From contig NC_065555.1 in assembly GCF_022605725.1 (NCBI RefSeq), forward strand, positions 29,312,774-29,376,773: 64,000 nucleotides of DNA, read 5' to 3'. The notes under the pieces are model-generated. The model did not search any database. It was not told where the DNA came from and worked only from the letters and a program-made list of their open reading frames with translations. Origin of the DNA: Anthonomus grandis grandis. Taxonomy: Eukaryota; Arthropoda; Insecta; Coleoptera; Curculionidae. Made by a program: the position numbers and the translations under genes. Position 1 is the first letter of the stretch, and each line of letters begins with the position of its first letter. This document shows, in pieces, positions 32,801 to 43,624 of this stretch.

Positions 32801-34130
32801 CTTTTCTAGTTTTAAGTATAGTTGTAATAATTGGTAATTAACGATTTTCCTGTAACGCAAGTTAAAATGTGGCGTATTTTCCATATTCTCTCGAGTGATT
32901 TTAATACGCTCACTCAAAACTCACTCAAGCTCACCCTTTAAATTTTTTGTCTTTAATTTTATTTCCATTTAAGTCAAAGATATTTATTTTTAAATTTTTT
33001 TCACCCAAAAAATGTGTACTTATATCACTGAACTACCCTTACACTGAACAGTTTTGGAGATATTGACTTGCTTTACAAATTGTCACGAATCACAGAAATG
33101 GATCACTTCTTTAAGATGTTTCAAACTTATGTTCACTGAGAAAAAATAAAAAATTTTCAAAACCAATGGGTGTTCAAGGGCCGTAAATATACTTATTATG
33201 AAGAAATTCGAATGCAAATGTGACAAAGCTAGTAATAGAGGCTGAGAATGAAGATGCACAAATCTTACAAGCAAGTATTTAAATTTAAGTTCCAAATAAA
33301 TCTCCGGACAGATCTTTTTCAATCTACCTCAACGCTAATGTTCACTTCCCGATCTATAATTAAGTAAGTTTTTCTTGTAGTTATAACCGTTGTTCCCAAG
33401 GCGACCGTCGGAAGATTCTTCAAAAATGCATGCTTTTGGCAACCAGGAATGAGCAGCATGCATATTTACAAGCGTTATTGGCTTGCAAAAGCGTTAAAGT
33501 TAAAAGGCCAAAAAATATAATACGGCGAGATAAACCGAAATCTTGCACATTTAAATACTCTTTAACATCCTCATCTGGATGAATCGGAATGTGTAAAAAG
33601 GCTTTTATAAATATTCATGCAATTACACCTCTTAGAGTTCAGACAATACGCATTACTTTTTGCAAAAAATTATTTCATAAATAGATATTAAGTATTAAGA
33701 ATTATTTCAATTGTTCTTTATACTTACCTGAAACCTACTTATATGTTAACATTTGTCTCACATATTTTTTTGTATATTAGTTTTTAGTAAATTAAGTGCC
33801 TCAGGCTTTTATTTAAAATCTTTACACTCTTGAACACAGATTGAAGAAAACATCATATTTGTTATGGAAATTATAACTTTTATTAAACTTTTTTGATAAA
33901 TTTTTTAATAAATAAATAAAAGCTTTTTATATATATATATATATATATTTTTCATTTATTTATTTTCGTCTCAAAAAAGGGTTTTGGTAAGTAATTATTT
34001 GTTAATAAAATTTAACTTTCAGAGTGTCTCCACCTTTAAATATGAATCACTCGTCACTTGACCACCTAAATGACATCACTGCATTGTTTGTTTAAAAAAA
34101 AAATAAAACGAAAACGAAACTGGACGATAA
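32801..34130. other. Intergenic sequence, nothing recognised
   Basis: AT-rich sequence with no supported coding segment. Contains a (TA)n microsatellite at about 33931-33951. Confidence 0.5.
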
Positions 34131-34401
34131 TATATAGTCGATCAGGTCCATTTTAAATCACAGGATTGCGTAATTTTCCAAATACATATTCAATCAACGA
34201 TATGATATTAATTTAGAATTTCGCCGAATATCGCAAGCGCTGTGTCAGCGCACCTTAAGTAGAAATCAAAAGTGTGGTTAGGTTTTGGAATGGTGTTTAA
34301 ATTGTTTGGTTAGAGGAAATTGAGAAAATAAATTGATTAAGAAAAAGAAAATAAAGGATACATCAAAGATTTTTAGGATTTAGTTCACATTTTCATAAAA
34401 A
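34130..34401 (+). promoter_or_regulatory. Likely mRpL1 promoter and 5' UTR
   Basis: Position only: TE-free sequence upstream of the mRpL1 start codon, with a less AT-rich patch near 34205-34260 (CGCAAGCGCTGTGTCAGCGC). No core element could be assigned with confidence. Confidence 0.3.
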
Positions 34402-34420
34402 ATGTCTTTATTAACAAATA
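34402..34420 (+). CDS. mRpL1: mRpL1 coding exon 1 (start)
   Basis: ATG then SLLTN plus one base, followed by donor GTAAGTCA. The phase matches exon 2 after a 122-bp intron, giving MSLLTNKLSKIIHFSWNN as the start of a basic, amphipathic mitochondrial targeting peptide. The exon is only 19 bases. Its support is the splice phase and the lack of an alternative upstream ATG in frame. Confidence 0.8.
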
Positions 34421-34542
34421 GTAAGTCACATTAGATTCTTACATTACATAACTAGTCATGTTTCTATTATATCTAAGTGTTGTTTCTATTAAGTCTTAGG
34501 TTACAATATTTATAGGGACATTATTTTTGACCTTTATTTTAG

Positions 34543-34732
34543 AACTCTCCAAGATTATTCACTTTTCTTGGAACAATAACCTAAATAGGGTCATTTTGCC
34601 ACTGGCAGCTGACTCACTTCAAGTTAGAAATTATGCTGCTCGTAAAGGTACAAGGGAGCGCAAGAGAAAAGCCAAAGTTCAAAAGGTAGAAGTTCCAAAA
34701 GTTGGGTTTATTCCTCACAATTTAAAAAACAG
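34543..34732 (+). CDS. mRpL1: mRpL1 coding exon 2
   Basis: Acceptor ATTTTAG, donor AACAG/GTGAGG, phases 1 to 2. Encodes the end of the targeting peptide and the very conserved RNYAARKGTRERKRKAKVQK and VPKVGFIPHN block of metazoan mitochondrial L1. The next exon is 7.1 kb away. Confidence 0.93.
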
Positions 34733-35221
34733 GTGAGGATCATATTATCTTGTCTATAATTTTATATATATCATGGTTTAGCAAGACAAACACATTAACA
34801 AACACATAAACAAGAATTATATGAAATGAACATATACATTATTAATGGATTAGAAAAAAAAAGTGATTGACAAAGTTGCAATTAAAGTTTTGTTTGTTTA
34901 AATGTAAAATACATATTAATCAGCACTGGTACATTAATTCAGTACTCCAGTGAGTTGATCATTAAAATATTTATTAAGGGAAAATATGTTAGTATGAACT
35001 AGTGTAAAAAAAAATATATTTTTTTCTTTAGTTAGACCCTTTATTCTACATTTATTTGATCTATTAATAATTTGTGATGTATCTATTTTGTTCTCTTAAA
35101 CAATATATAGCATCTGTATAAATATTGATATTGTATCCCTTCCCCTTCCCTACTGCTGATTTTAACAATTTCTTTCATATACCTTCAATATTAACTTGAT
35201 GATATTTTTTTGAAAACAAGC
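34733..35221. other. Start of mRpL1 intron 2, nothing recognised
   Basis: AT-rich sequence without assignable coding segment before the retrotransposon pieces begin. Confidence 0.5.
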
Positions 35222-35265
35222 ATATATTTCTGAAAATAAAGTTTACAATTCAATTGTTCAATTCA
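35222..35265 (+). mobile_element. Retrotransposon 3' tail remnant
   Basis: AATAAAG followed by imperfect AATTC/AATTG repeats (TTTACAATTCAATTGTTCAATTC), the same design as the 3' ends of CR1-like copies elsewhere in the window but on the plus strand. No coding sequence remains. Confidence 0.4.
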
Positions 35266-35269
35266 ACAG

Positions 35270-38200
35270 TGCATATAGCTCTGGCCTCGAGAACTGTAGA
35301 ATATTCAACAAAAATTAGTGTTATTCCCAAGATAAATAATGTACATTATATTACCATTACTATCACTATCACTATTACCATTATTACCATTATTATACGA
35401 TATTAATCCTATTTCTAATAAACTATATAAAACTATAATATACTATGTAGAAAGGAAATATTTTAATTTATTAACAAATAATTTATTTATTTTTATTTTT
35501 TTAAAATTATTAGGCAATTCATTATATGTCTTAGATGCGCGGTCAATTGGGCTGTTCATTCCTATATTAGTTCTACTATATACTACATATAAGTTGGATT
35601 AAGATCTGGTGTTGTAGCTGCGAATTTCGTTGAAGAATGTTATACTGGAATTACATTTTAATTGTTTATTTAAGATTTTATACATTGATTTACATTGTTC
35701 AAGAATCAACAGTTTTTCCAAATTAAAAATGCCTAGTTCACTATACAGGATTTCTGTATGTGTAGTTATCTCATAATTAAACATTATTTTAAGTACCTTA
35801 TTTTATGTTATTTGAACATCACTAAATTTTGTTTTACAACATGTACCGCATATAGGTAAAAGATATCTTATATGTGATAAGAAAAAGGCATTATATACAT
35901 TCATTTTGGTTTGATGTGTTAAATAGCTCCTACTTTTATATATGCATGGTATGAGTGAGAGAATTTTTTGTGTAATTTTATTTATATACATTTGCCAGTT
36001 AAGAGATTCATCTATTTGTAAACCGAGATATTTTACACAGGATGTCTTTTCTAAATTAAAATTATTTATTTTAATGTTTATATTACCTATATGTTTATTT
36101 TTTTGCTTGAACAACATAAATTGTGTCTTATCGATGTTTATTTTTAACCTATTAAAAATTAACCATTTATAATATAAACTTAAATCATTATTAATTATTT
36201 CTACAAGTTCTTGCTCATTCTCCCTTATGTATAATTGAGCCGTATCGTCAGCAAATAATATCGTGCTTTTAGTTTTGCAGATTTTAGGTTTAAGACATAT
36301 AATACATACAATAGCGGCCCAAGTACCAACCCCTGTGGTACACCATAGTTGTTTGTTAATAATTCGCTGCTAATACCACTCAAATCAACATACTGCCTTC
36401 TATCCACCAAATAAGTATTCATAAGATTTAAGAAAAGTGCCCCCAGACCCAAATCCTGCAGTTTTCTCATCAACAAATCATGACTAACCACATCAAAAGC
36501 CTATTTTTCAAATCAATAAATTTTACCACCACAATTTTTTCCTGATCTAATGCCTTTGAAATGGTACTAATAAAATCAACAGTAGCAGCAAGGGTGCTAC
36601 TATTTTTAACAAAACCATATTGATATTGATCAAGCAGTGAATTTTTATCAACAAAATTCATTAACCTTTTCTTAATAACTTTTTCCAGGACTTTGGATAA
36701 AGTGTTTATAACAGTAATAGGTCGGTAGTTGTTCATTTGTTCCTTTTTACCAGATTTAAAAATTGGAATAATTTTATTTTTTTTTAATTCTTGAGGAAAC
36801 ACGCCAGTAGTAAACACTTTATTTATTAAATTTGAAATAATACCTATAACATGATCCTTTAAATTAATTAAGTCTAAGACCGTCACTCCATCTTTACCCG
36901 GAGAAGACCTCATTTGGGTTGGTTGGTTCAATATTAATAAGAGTGTCACTGCTACTTACTTCTTCAAAACCTATGTTATCATTATTTAAAATTTGAATTT
37001 CATTGTTTAACTCCTTGACAATATCCAACCTGCGAAAAATGTAAGTTTAAGTTATCAGCAATATCCTTTTGCTCTTTGATTATTTTGCCATTTATATTTA
37101 AAAAGTCTATTTGAGTATTGTTAGGTTTGCTATTAAAAAAACTATTGACAAATTTCCACTGCCTTTTTTGATCATTTCCTGCATGATCCCACTCCTTACG
37201 AAAAAATTGATTTTTCAGTGTTTTAATTTTATTATTAACATTATTTTTATTACATTATTTTTCGAAATTCATCATTATACAATAGATTACCTGGATTTTG
37301 AATTTTTTTTTTTATAAGCTTCATCCCTTTGCCTCATCATTTCAAGAATTTCGCTATTAATCCATGTATTATTTTCTTTTATTTTTACTGTTTTTATATT
37401 TTGTGATTCTCTTTTAGCTACTTGGATCAGTTTAGTCAAGTCCCGAAATGATGGTACAATAACAGACCTACTAATTTGACTAAATTTATATACAATTTTT
37501 TTGTAGTTTATCCAATTGATTTGATGGTTTACTTTTGGTTTATATATTTTACTATTATAATTTATTTTAAACAAGAGGCGATTATGATCAGTAAGAGAGG
37601 TGTAGTGAATTTGACACCTTCAGTTAATATCTTTGAACCCAGGTCTGATAAAACACGATCAATTATGCTCTTACTATTTACTGTTACTCTTGTTGCATTT
37701 TCATTATTAATTGTGTTACGTATTTTAAAGGTATTTATAGTTAATAAGTTTTTATAGTTAGTAACTAGTGTACAGTTTTCCAATAAATTAATATTAATGT
37801 CACCTACATGGATATTTCGTAAGGATAGTTTCCAAGTCTCTTAGAAACTCGATGTTACTATATGAGGATGGTTTATATACAACGCTTAATTTTAAGTCAG
37901 ACTCACCGATATTTACACAGATCCAGTTTGTAGTCTTTTCTGTACTAAACCTATCTACTTCTTGGCACTTTATAGTTTTTTTTATATACAGTGATGTTTT
38001 GCCACCTCTGCCATCTCTTCATGAGTGTATAGCCGTGTAATTGTCTATCTCATACAAGAACACCTCGTCCTTATTTAACCATGTCTCAGATAGTGCTAGA
38101 ATATCACATGAATTTGCTAGTAAAAAACACTTCACATCATCAACTTTGTTACGAATACTCTGAATATTCATATAAGAAACACTCAATTGTTTCAGAGGCC

Positions 38201-38310
38201 TAATTAGTTTTCCAGCGCAATTTCCGAAGCGACTGGTATCACTTTTGTCTATTTGATTTTTATTTTTATTAAGAAAGTACTGTATCGAAAGCTCACTGTT
38301 GAGAAAAATG
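35270..38310 (-). mobile_element. Degenerate non-LTR retrotransposon (endonuclease and RT)
   Basis: Minus strand: endonuclease from about 38290 (VSYMNIQSIRNKVDD, ILALSETWLNKDEV, GRGGKTSLYIKK) through 37287, RT fingers 36949-36470 (NYRPITVINTLSKVLEKVI), palm with KFIDLK in place of the usual D-x-x-K-A-F-D, then GVPQGLVLGPLLYVLYVL, FADDTAQL near 36245, and the C-terminus (YNELPNNFKKIK) ending at a stop at 35443-35445. Several frameshifts. It lies in mRpL1 intron 2 in antisense orientation. Confidence 0.85.
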
Positions 38311-38900
38311 GACTGTATTTATTGTTTTTTGACAATTAATGGTTGTGAGACCTTACCTGGTTTTCTCTCGATTACAGTTTTTCACTCGCGTTAGCTGGCC
38401 AGCTTTTTCTCAGTTCGAAATGCGGTTAATCCCATAAACACGGGATTGTATCGGGTGGTACTAGAACTACTAGATGCGTGAGCGATGCGGTTTAGCGAAT
38501 TTTTTTCTGATAATGGGTTTCAACGAACTGGCTCAGTATTCGCGCACCTTTTTATAAGGCCTCAAAACATTCTTTGGATGCATTTGAATAGAAATACTTT
38601 GACTAACTGTTTCTACACAGTGAGCCAAGCGAAATTGAGTTAAAGTTTAAAGTTTAATGAAAATTTAAAATAGAATGAAGAATGAACTACTTGATTAAAA
38701 TTATTGTAAAATTTAAGAAAACTGAACAACTTTTGATCTATCATCTTTCCTTAGAAAAATAATTCCATCACTCATCCACAGGTACTTATAATCATGTTAA
38801 AATGCTGTTAAAATGCTCTAGCCATTGTAAATAGTTTAACATTTTGTTTTGTTAGGCCATGATTTAAATAAATCTTATTGTTTTCAGTATAGCCTAGGTC
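38311..38900. other. mRpL1 intron 2 sequence between two retrotransposon parts
   Basis: Less AT-rich than its surroundings between 38340 and 38580, with no coding similarity. It could be the spacer between ORF1 and ORF2 of one element, or a border between two different elements. Confidence 0.4.
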
Positions 38901-38927
38901 CTTTGTATTTAATTCGTATCTTTTTTT

Positions 38928-39632
38928 TTATTTAAACATTAGCTCTTTTACTCCTTTATTTATAAAACACACTTTGATTGGGCTGTTTTTTGATGGCTCT
39001 TTGCCTAAACGATATACTGTGAGACCATTATTTCCTATTGGTACATCTAATTTTTCTCCTATTTTCTTAATTATATGTTGCATATTCTCATTCTCCTTAA
39101 AGGGAACTCCCTGTATAATAATGTTGTTGTCTAACTCGTTTTGTTCCTTTTTGTTTAGCTGTTTTTTAATACCTGTTAATTCAGCTTGCATTGTTTCATT
39201 TAGCTTTATCTGCTCCTGGTACTTAGCAAACAAGTTATTATATTTTTGATCCATCTCATCAAGTTTTGCCATTACGTCCGCTAGTGTGTAGTTTTTTTGT
39301 TGATTTTGTTGTGATATAAGTTTTTTCTGTTTATTTTTTTCTGCTTCCTTACATGGCTCGCAGAACCAAGGTTGTTTAGATTTGCTTACTTGAATGTAGA
39401 CTTTTTGTGAAAGTGATGTACATATCCTATGTTTCCAAATATAACACTTCTCGCACAATAATCCTTCATCATCATCAGACACTTTTTTATTGCATACATC
39501 GCACTTCTCTGACGCCACTGGTGAGCCTGGCATCTTGGCAACACTGCCACCAAACTCTGCTGCGATTATAACCTTCACACCGCTTGGTACAATCTGTTTA
39601 ATGCTTTTATCACTATTTTTTAAAGCGCACAC
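38928..39632 (-). CDS. Retrotransposon ORF1: PHD-type finger, coiled coil, RRM-like
   Basis: 234 codons open. Residues about 43-95 form a PHD-like finger (CDVCNKKVSDDDEGLLCEKC, then HRICTSL and WFCEPC). A Lys/Gln-rich coiled coil follows (about 95-165), then NIIIQGVPFKENENMQHI and YRLGKEPSKNSPIKVCF, an L1-ORF1-like nucleic-acid binding region. It probably served the element at 35270-38310, but a 600-bp gap between them leaves this open. Confidence 0.72.
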   Translation of the reverse strand: MCALKNSDKSIKQIVPSGVKVIIAAEFGGSVAKMPGSPVASEKCDVCNKKVSDDDEGLLCEKCYIWKHRICTSLSQKVYIQVSKSKQPWFCEPCKEAEKNKQKKLISQQNQQKNYTLADVMAKLDEMDQKYNNLFAKYQEQIKLNETMQAELTGIKKQLNKKEQNELDNNIIIQGVPFKENENMQHIIKKIGEKLDVPIGNNGLTVYRLGKEPSKNSPIKVCFINKGVKELMFK

Positions 39633-39739
39633 GTTTGCCTATACTTGCACTGATAAATAATTACTTGAATTTTAGTACTATGATGCTTTTAACTATTGTT
39701 TTGAGACTAAAACCACTAATTTGTTGATATAAATTACGA

Positions 39740-39960
39740 GTTCAAAACAACAGGTGTTACGCTGTTGTCGAACCTCTTAAGTAAACGTATATAGGCTCCA
39801 AATCCCAAAAATATTCTAAAATTGATTTTACATATGCATAATAAATTGTTTGTTTGATGCAGGTGAGGATATAGCCAACATAAAGAAATGTATAACACAT
39901 GTCTCTACATTGGGTCTTGTCGACTTTAAGTATCTCCAATTTTGCAATATTTTAAAATTT
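39740..39960 (-). mobile_element. Non-LTR RT C-terminal scrap
   Basis: Minus-strand frame with CYTFLYVGYIL and IYYAYVKSILEYFWDLEPIY, matching the thumb region where jockey-like elements read YCAYVRSILEY. Ends near 39757. Confidence 0.6.
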
Positions 39961-40375
39961 GAGCATAAAGAGTACTTTGAAAAGAATAGATTAAGAGAAA
40001 AAAATTGTGAATTATTTACATAGGAAAAATAATATTTAATCCCTTTAAATTATGTCAAAAAAGAGGTCTACTCTATCTGTCTATTTGATGATTGAAACTT
40101 GTTGCTATTAATAATTACATTGACATACTTTTGACGTATGAACTCGCAGTTGCCAACTTGTGTATATTTTCTATAATAAACATAATTATTCCTCTAAAGC
40201 TTAATGTAAGTAGTAAGGAACAAAACAAGCATATCTAAAAAGCACATCCTATATAAGAAAAAACACAAAAGACATCTAAATCTATCTACCAAAATGACAG
40301 CAGTGTTTTTACATTATAATGGTGAATGGGTTTCACTATTTGTACACAAGCTAATACCCAGTACTGAAAAAAATT

Positions 40376-41170
40376 CATACTCTTATGCAGAGGTTCGTAG
40401 CCTTCATTTTTTCTAATATACAGTGGAATATACACTCCACCAAAAAACAAATGACTTCTTGCAAATATTTACTTCTACATATCCTTGATCCACTGAGATG
40501 TAAGGCGTAGCAATTTTTTTAGATCTAAATTTATTACTAACTGCAATAAGCACCCCACCACCTCTAATCTTTGTACTTGATTCCAGGCTACGGTCAGTGC
40601 GGTAGATAATATTGTGCCTGGGTCACAAGGATTTCACTGTCAGAGATATCCTCATTCAACCAAGTCTCAACTAGGATTATGACAGAATAGTCAGACACTG
40701 CACTCCGTGATGAAATTGTTCAATTTTAATGCGCATACCACCAACATTTTGGCAGTAGAGGCTTAATCGTTTTTTGAGTTGTTATCACCATCTTGAGACC
40801 TCACATTTTTCAACGGCACGATCTTCGGCACTCCTCTAATGTACCTGATTCCCAGATTTTGTTCTCCATTATTAAGGCGATTCGAAAGAGTAAACTTTAG
40901 TTCCTTAAACTGCTTTCTCTGAAGAAAAGTCTGATCAGGACCTAATTTAACACCAGTGTCACTATACACTCTGCTCCTCAAAATCTTCAATGCCACTTGT
41001 TCATTAGCAAGAACAGCCTTGATAGGTCTCACTCCTGTACCCTTCTTCTCAACACGAAAAACTTTACTAATTTGATGCTCTGGTCTGTCCTCCACCACGT
41101 TCTGAAGCAAGCTTCTAAGTTTGTTCGTATCAAACGCCACTCTCTCTCTGGCATTCTCGATTATGGTTGT
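40376..41170 (-). mobile_element. Non-LTR element fragment: ORF1 C-terminus and endonuclease start
   Basis: A 125-codon frame (41140-40763) with VFRVEKKGTGVRPIKAVL, ILRSRVYSDTGVK and FTLSNRLNNGEQNLGIRYIRG, the baculovirus-FP-like ORF1 C-terminal fold of insect elements. Below it are endonuclease remnants (MRISLTVKS, RTDRSLESSTKIRGGGVLI). The same arrangement recurs at 59640-60770, so both copies likely belong to one family. It is antisense in mRpL1 intron 2. Confidence 0.7.
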
Positions 41171-41329
41171 TTTGGATATGTTTTTTTACATGAAAATAAA
41201 GGGACTTAGTTACAAGAAAGGTAAAAACAATTTCCTCTTTTTCATAACTTTTTATGCATAATTTCATTAAAATTAAATAATTTTTCCAAAACTACAAAAT
41301 TTGTAATTGCAAAAAAATAAAGAAAGTAA

Positions 41330-41545
41330 AACTGGTACAATTTAAATCTGAACCCAGGAAAAATAGCACTATTAGTACTGCTGTGGATCTTAGTAATCAT
41401 TTATCAACTAACGTTGACCAGGGTCATATAATTATAGTGTTTATCAACTTCCGTAGGGTTTTTGATGCTGTCACAGTAGATTGCAGAAATTAGAGTATAT
41501 GGGTTTCAGAGGTGTTATAACATAATTTTTAGATTGAGAGTATTA
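41330..41545 (+). mobile_element. Non-LTR RT palm fragment
   Basis: Plus-strand frame with RKNSTISTAVDLSNHL, GHIIIVFINFRRVFDAV, the region containing the first catalytic Asp of the RT, then stops. About 290 bp before mRpL1 exon 3. Confidence 0.6.
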
Positions 41546-41548
41546 TAC

Positions 41549-41700
41549 AGGGTGTCCCATAAATAAAAGGAAATTTGTTAACAGCAGGTTCCTTTAAAAA
41601 AAAAATGAAGTTAAGTTAATTTTTCTTAGTCCAAAAGTCATACAACCAAGATACAGGGCGATAAACTTAATGTAATTTTGTTAAACTTTGGCCATATTTA
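41549..41700 (+). repeat. CAGGGTGTCCCA-type transposon end
   Basis: TA then CAGGGTGTCCCATAAATAAAAGG, a form commonly seen at ends of insect mariner-like elements and their MITEs. The matching opposite end was not found before mRpL1 exon 3, so the extent is a guess. Confidence 0.35.
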
Positions 41701-41836
41701 GCATTTATTTTTAGTTTTTAACAAAATTTGATAATGTTTTTTGACCCCTTGAAGTTTGTCACACTTTGCTATAGAAAACTACATTTGCATTGTGCTCTTG
41801 TGCTTTCGCGGATAATATTCATTAGATATTTTTAAG

Positions 41837-42056
41837 GGATAAAATATTAGCTGCTCGACCTATAAAGAAGTTTGATGATAGTTGGAAAAGGGACCCCATC
41901 GATGATGTATTTGCGATGAAATATTATAAATGGATCGTTTATCCATTTGCGGAAGCAATCAAATGTCACAGACAAACGCATCATCCTACAATGTACAACA
42001 TGCCCAATGCGCCGCTGAATGTTACTATCGAATTAAACATGCAAGGGGAAAAGAAG
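41837..42056 (+). CDS. mRpL1: mRpL1 coding exon 3
   Basis: Acceptor TTTTTAAG, donor AAGAAG/GTAAGA, phase 2 to 0. Encodes KKFDDSWKRDPIDDVFAMKY, YKWIVYPFAEAIKCHRQTHH and NAPLNVTIELNMQGEKK, the start of the L1 fold with its first beta strand. In-frame continuation of exon 2 is exact (split Arg codon). Confidence 0.95.
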
Positions 42057-42776
42057 GTAAGACTAATATATTGTTGGTATTTTTTTACTCTCTTTGCTCT
42101 TTAATCTGACAAAAAGTTGCTATAGTGTCTAGATAGGATGATAGGATATATATGCATTGTAAAGGTTTTTAATTAGTTTATTTATATATATAATTGTTTA
42201 AATAACAAAACAGTTTTACTACTCGTGGCAGAGTTGAAGAATTTTTTAACAGGTTGAATATTTTACTTTCGTTATTGCCTTTAAAATTAAAAATTATTAT
42301 GGCTAGTGATTTTAATAATCACTAAATAACAATAATAATAACTACCTTGATAGGCACTCTATACATGCTTAAACTCTTTCTACAATATTTTTGTCTTTTA
42401 ATTTGACGCTGTGGCTAGTCAACCGTTAACGGCTGGCGATATTCAGCCGGTAAAATAGATATGACGTCATCTGTTACGTCAGAAATGACACGTTTGCCGA
42501 CTGAATAAATCTAGCTGCGAAAAAAATGAAGTTAGGTTTTTGTTTTCTTTTATTATTTGTTTATTTTCTGTAAATTTTGCGGTACTTGTGGTTGAGATTA
42601 AATATTAGTTTACTACTGTTTTTATAACAGATATTAGCGAAAAAATAGGTAAGTAGGTACCTAATCTGCGTAATTCGTTCAATATATGTATAAATGCTAT
42701 AGGTAGTAGCTATATTATTTTATTAAAATTTCTAGGCAAATTCTTAGTAACTCTGTACTGTATAATACAGAAGATC

Positions 42777-43030
42777 ATGTCGACTGATGTTGTCAGTAAT
42801 AATATTGAGATAGGATCTCAGTTTGAAAGCTATGAGGAAGTTCAGAAGGCAATTGATGAGTATTCAAAAAGAAATTATATCATTTTATGGAAACGGGATG
42901 CCAGGACAATTCAGTCAAGTAAAGTTAAGCGTTTTTTAAGTGATAAACTTATTTATTATGAACTAAAATATGCTTGTGTACATGGAGGTAGATGTTTTGT
43001 TTCTTGTAGCAAGGGCATACGTGCATCGTC
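42777..43030 (+). CDS. MULE transposase exon 1 (FAR1-like DNA-binding domain, part 1)
   Basis: MSTDVVSNNIEIGSQF, YEEVQKAIDEYSKRN, then LKYACVHGGRCF and SKGIRASS. The donor GTAGTATC at 43031 gives a phase-2 junction that fits the next exon. The Cys in ACVHGG is the first ligand of the WRKY-GCM1-like finger. Confidence 0.7.
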
Positions 43031-43129
43031 GTAGTATCTATGTAAATTTAGTATTTATCCCCATACTTCATAATAATTTTTGTAATTGCAATGAATAGAA
43101 TCCATTAATAATAATGATCTATGTTGTAG

Positions 43130-43238
43130 AACATATAGAAAGGAGTGTCCCTTTTTTGTCAGATTCAGGGCCTCCAAAAATGGAAAAAGTTTAGAAGTAA
43201 TAGCCATGAACAATGAACACAATCATACAATTTCAAAG
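43130..43238 (+). CDS. MULE transposase exon 2 (FAR1-like domain, part 2)
   Basis: One base plus 36 codons: TYRKECPFFVRFRASKNGK then MNNEHNHTISK, bringing the second Cys and the HNH pair of the FAR1-like finger. Acceptor GTTGTAG, donor AAAG/GTAAAA. Confidence 0.72.
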
Positions 43239-43341
43239 GTAAAAAATGTAATCAAACTTTTTATTTTTTTCTACTAACGATATTAATAAAACAAATTATA
43301 ATAATATTGATAAATATTTAACATAGCCACAATAATTACAG

Positions 43342-43579
43342 GAATATTATGCCCACTACCCAGTTCAAAGACAAATGCCTGAAGATATGAAAAATATTAC
43401 AAAAGAGTTATTAGTACTAAAGGCAAATAAAAAACTTGTTAAAGAAAAAATTATAGAAAAAACTGGAAAAGTAATTTTACTGAAAGACCTGTCTAATTTG
43501 GCATCAGTTAAAAATGTGAAGAGGGATAATTTGGCCTACTGCATTAAGCTAATACAGGATAAATATAGTAAGAACGTAC
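43342..43579 (+). CDS. MULE transposase exon 3 (linker helices)
   Basis: EYYAHYPVQRQMPEDMKN, then Lys-rich helices and IKLIQDKYSK. Acceptor TTACAG, donor likely at 43580 (GTAATA), giving the phase needed for exon 4; an alternative donor GTACGT lies four bases earlier. Confidence 0.62.
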
Positions 43580-43624
43580 GTAATATACCTGCATTTAAAT
43601 TATAAAATTTACTTTTTATCTTAG

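Noticed and set aside
26000..34401. A bidirectional promoter shared by Vps13D and mRpL1
   Set aside because: The start codons are 8.6 kb apart with a large retrotransposon in between; nothing in the sequence shows shared control now.
35339..35602. 87-codon plus-strand frame rich in Leu and Tyr (membrane-like)
   Set aside because: It is the complement of the RT C-terminus (YNELPNNFKK region) read on the minus strand; hydrophobicity reflects AT-rich codons.
38500..38580. TTTTTATAAGG as a TATA box of an unknown gene
   Set aside because: No open frame or exon follows on either strand apart from retrotransposon ORF1; a hexamer match in AT-rich DNA is expected by chance.
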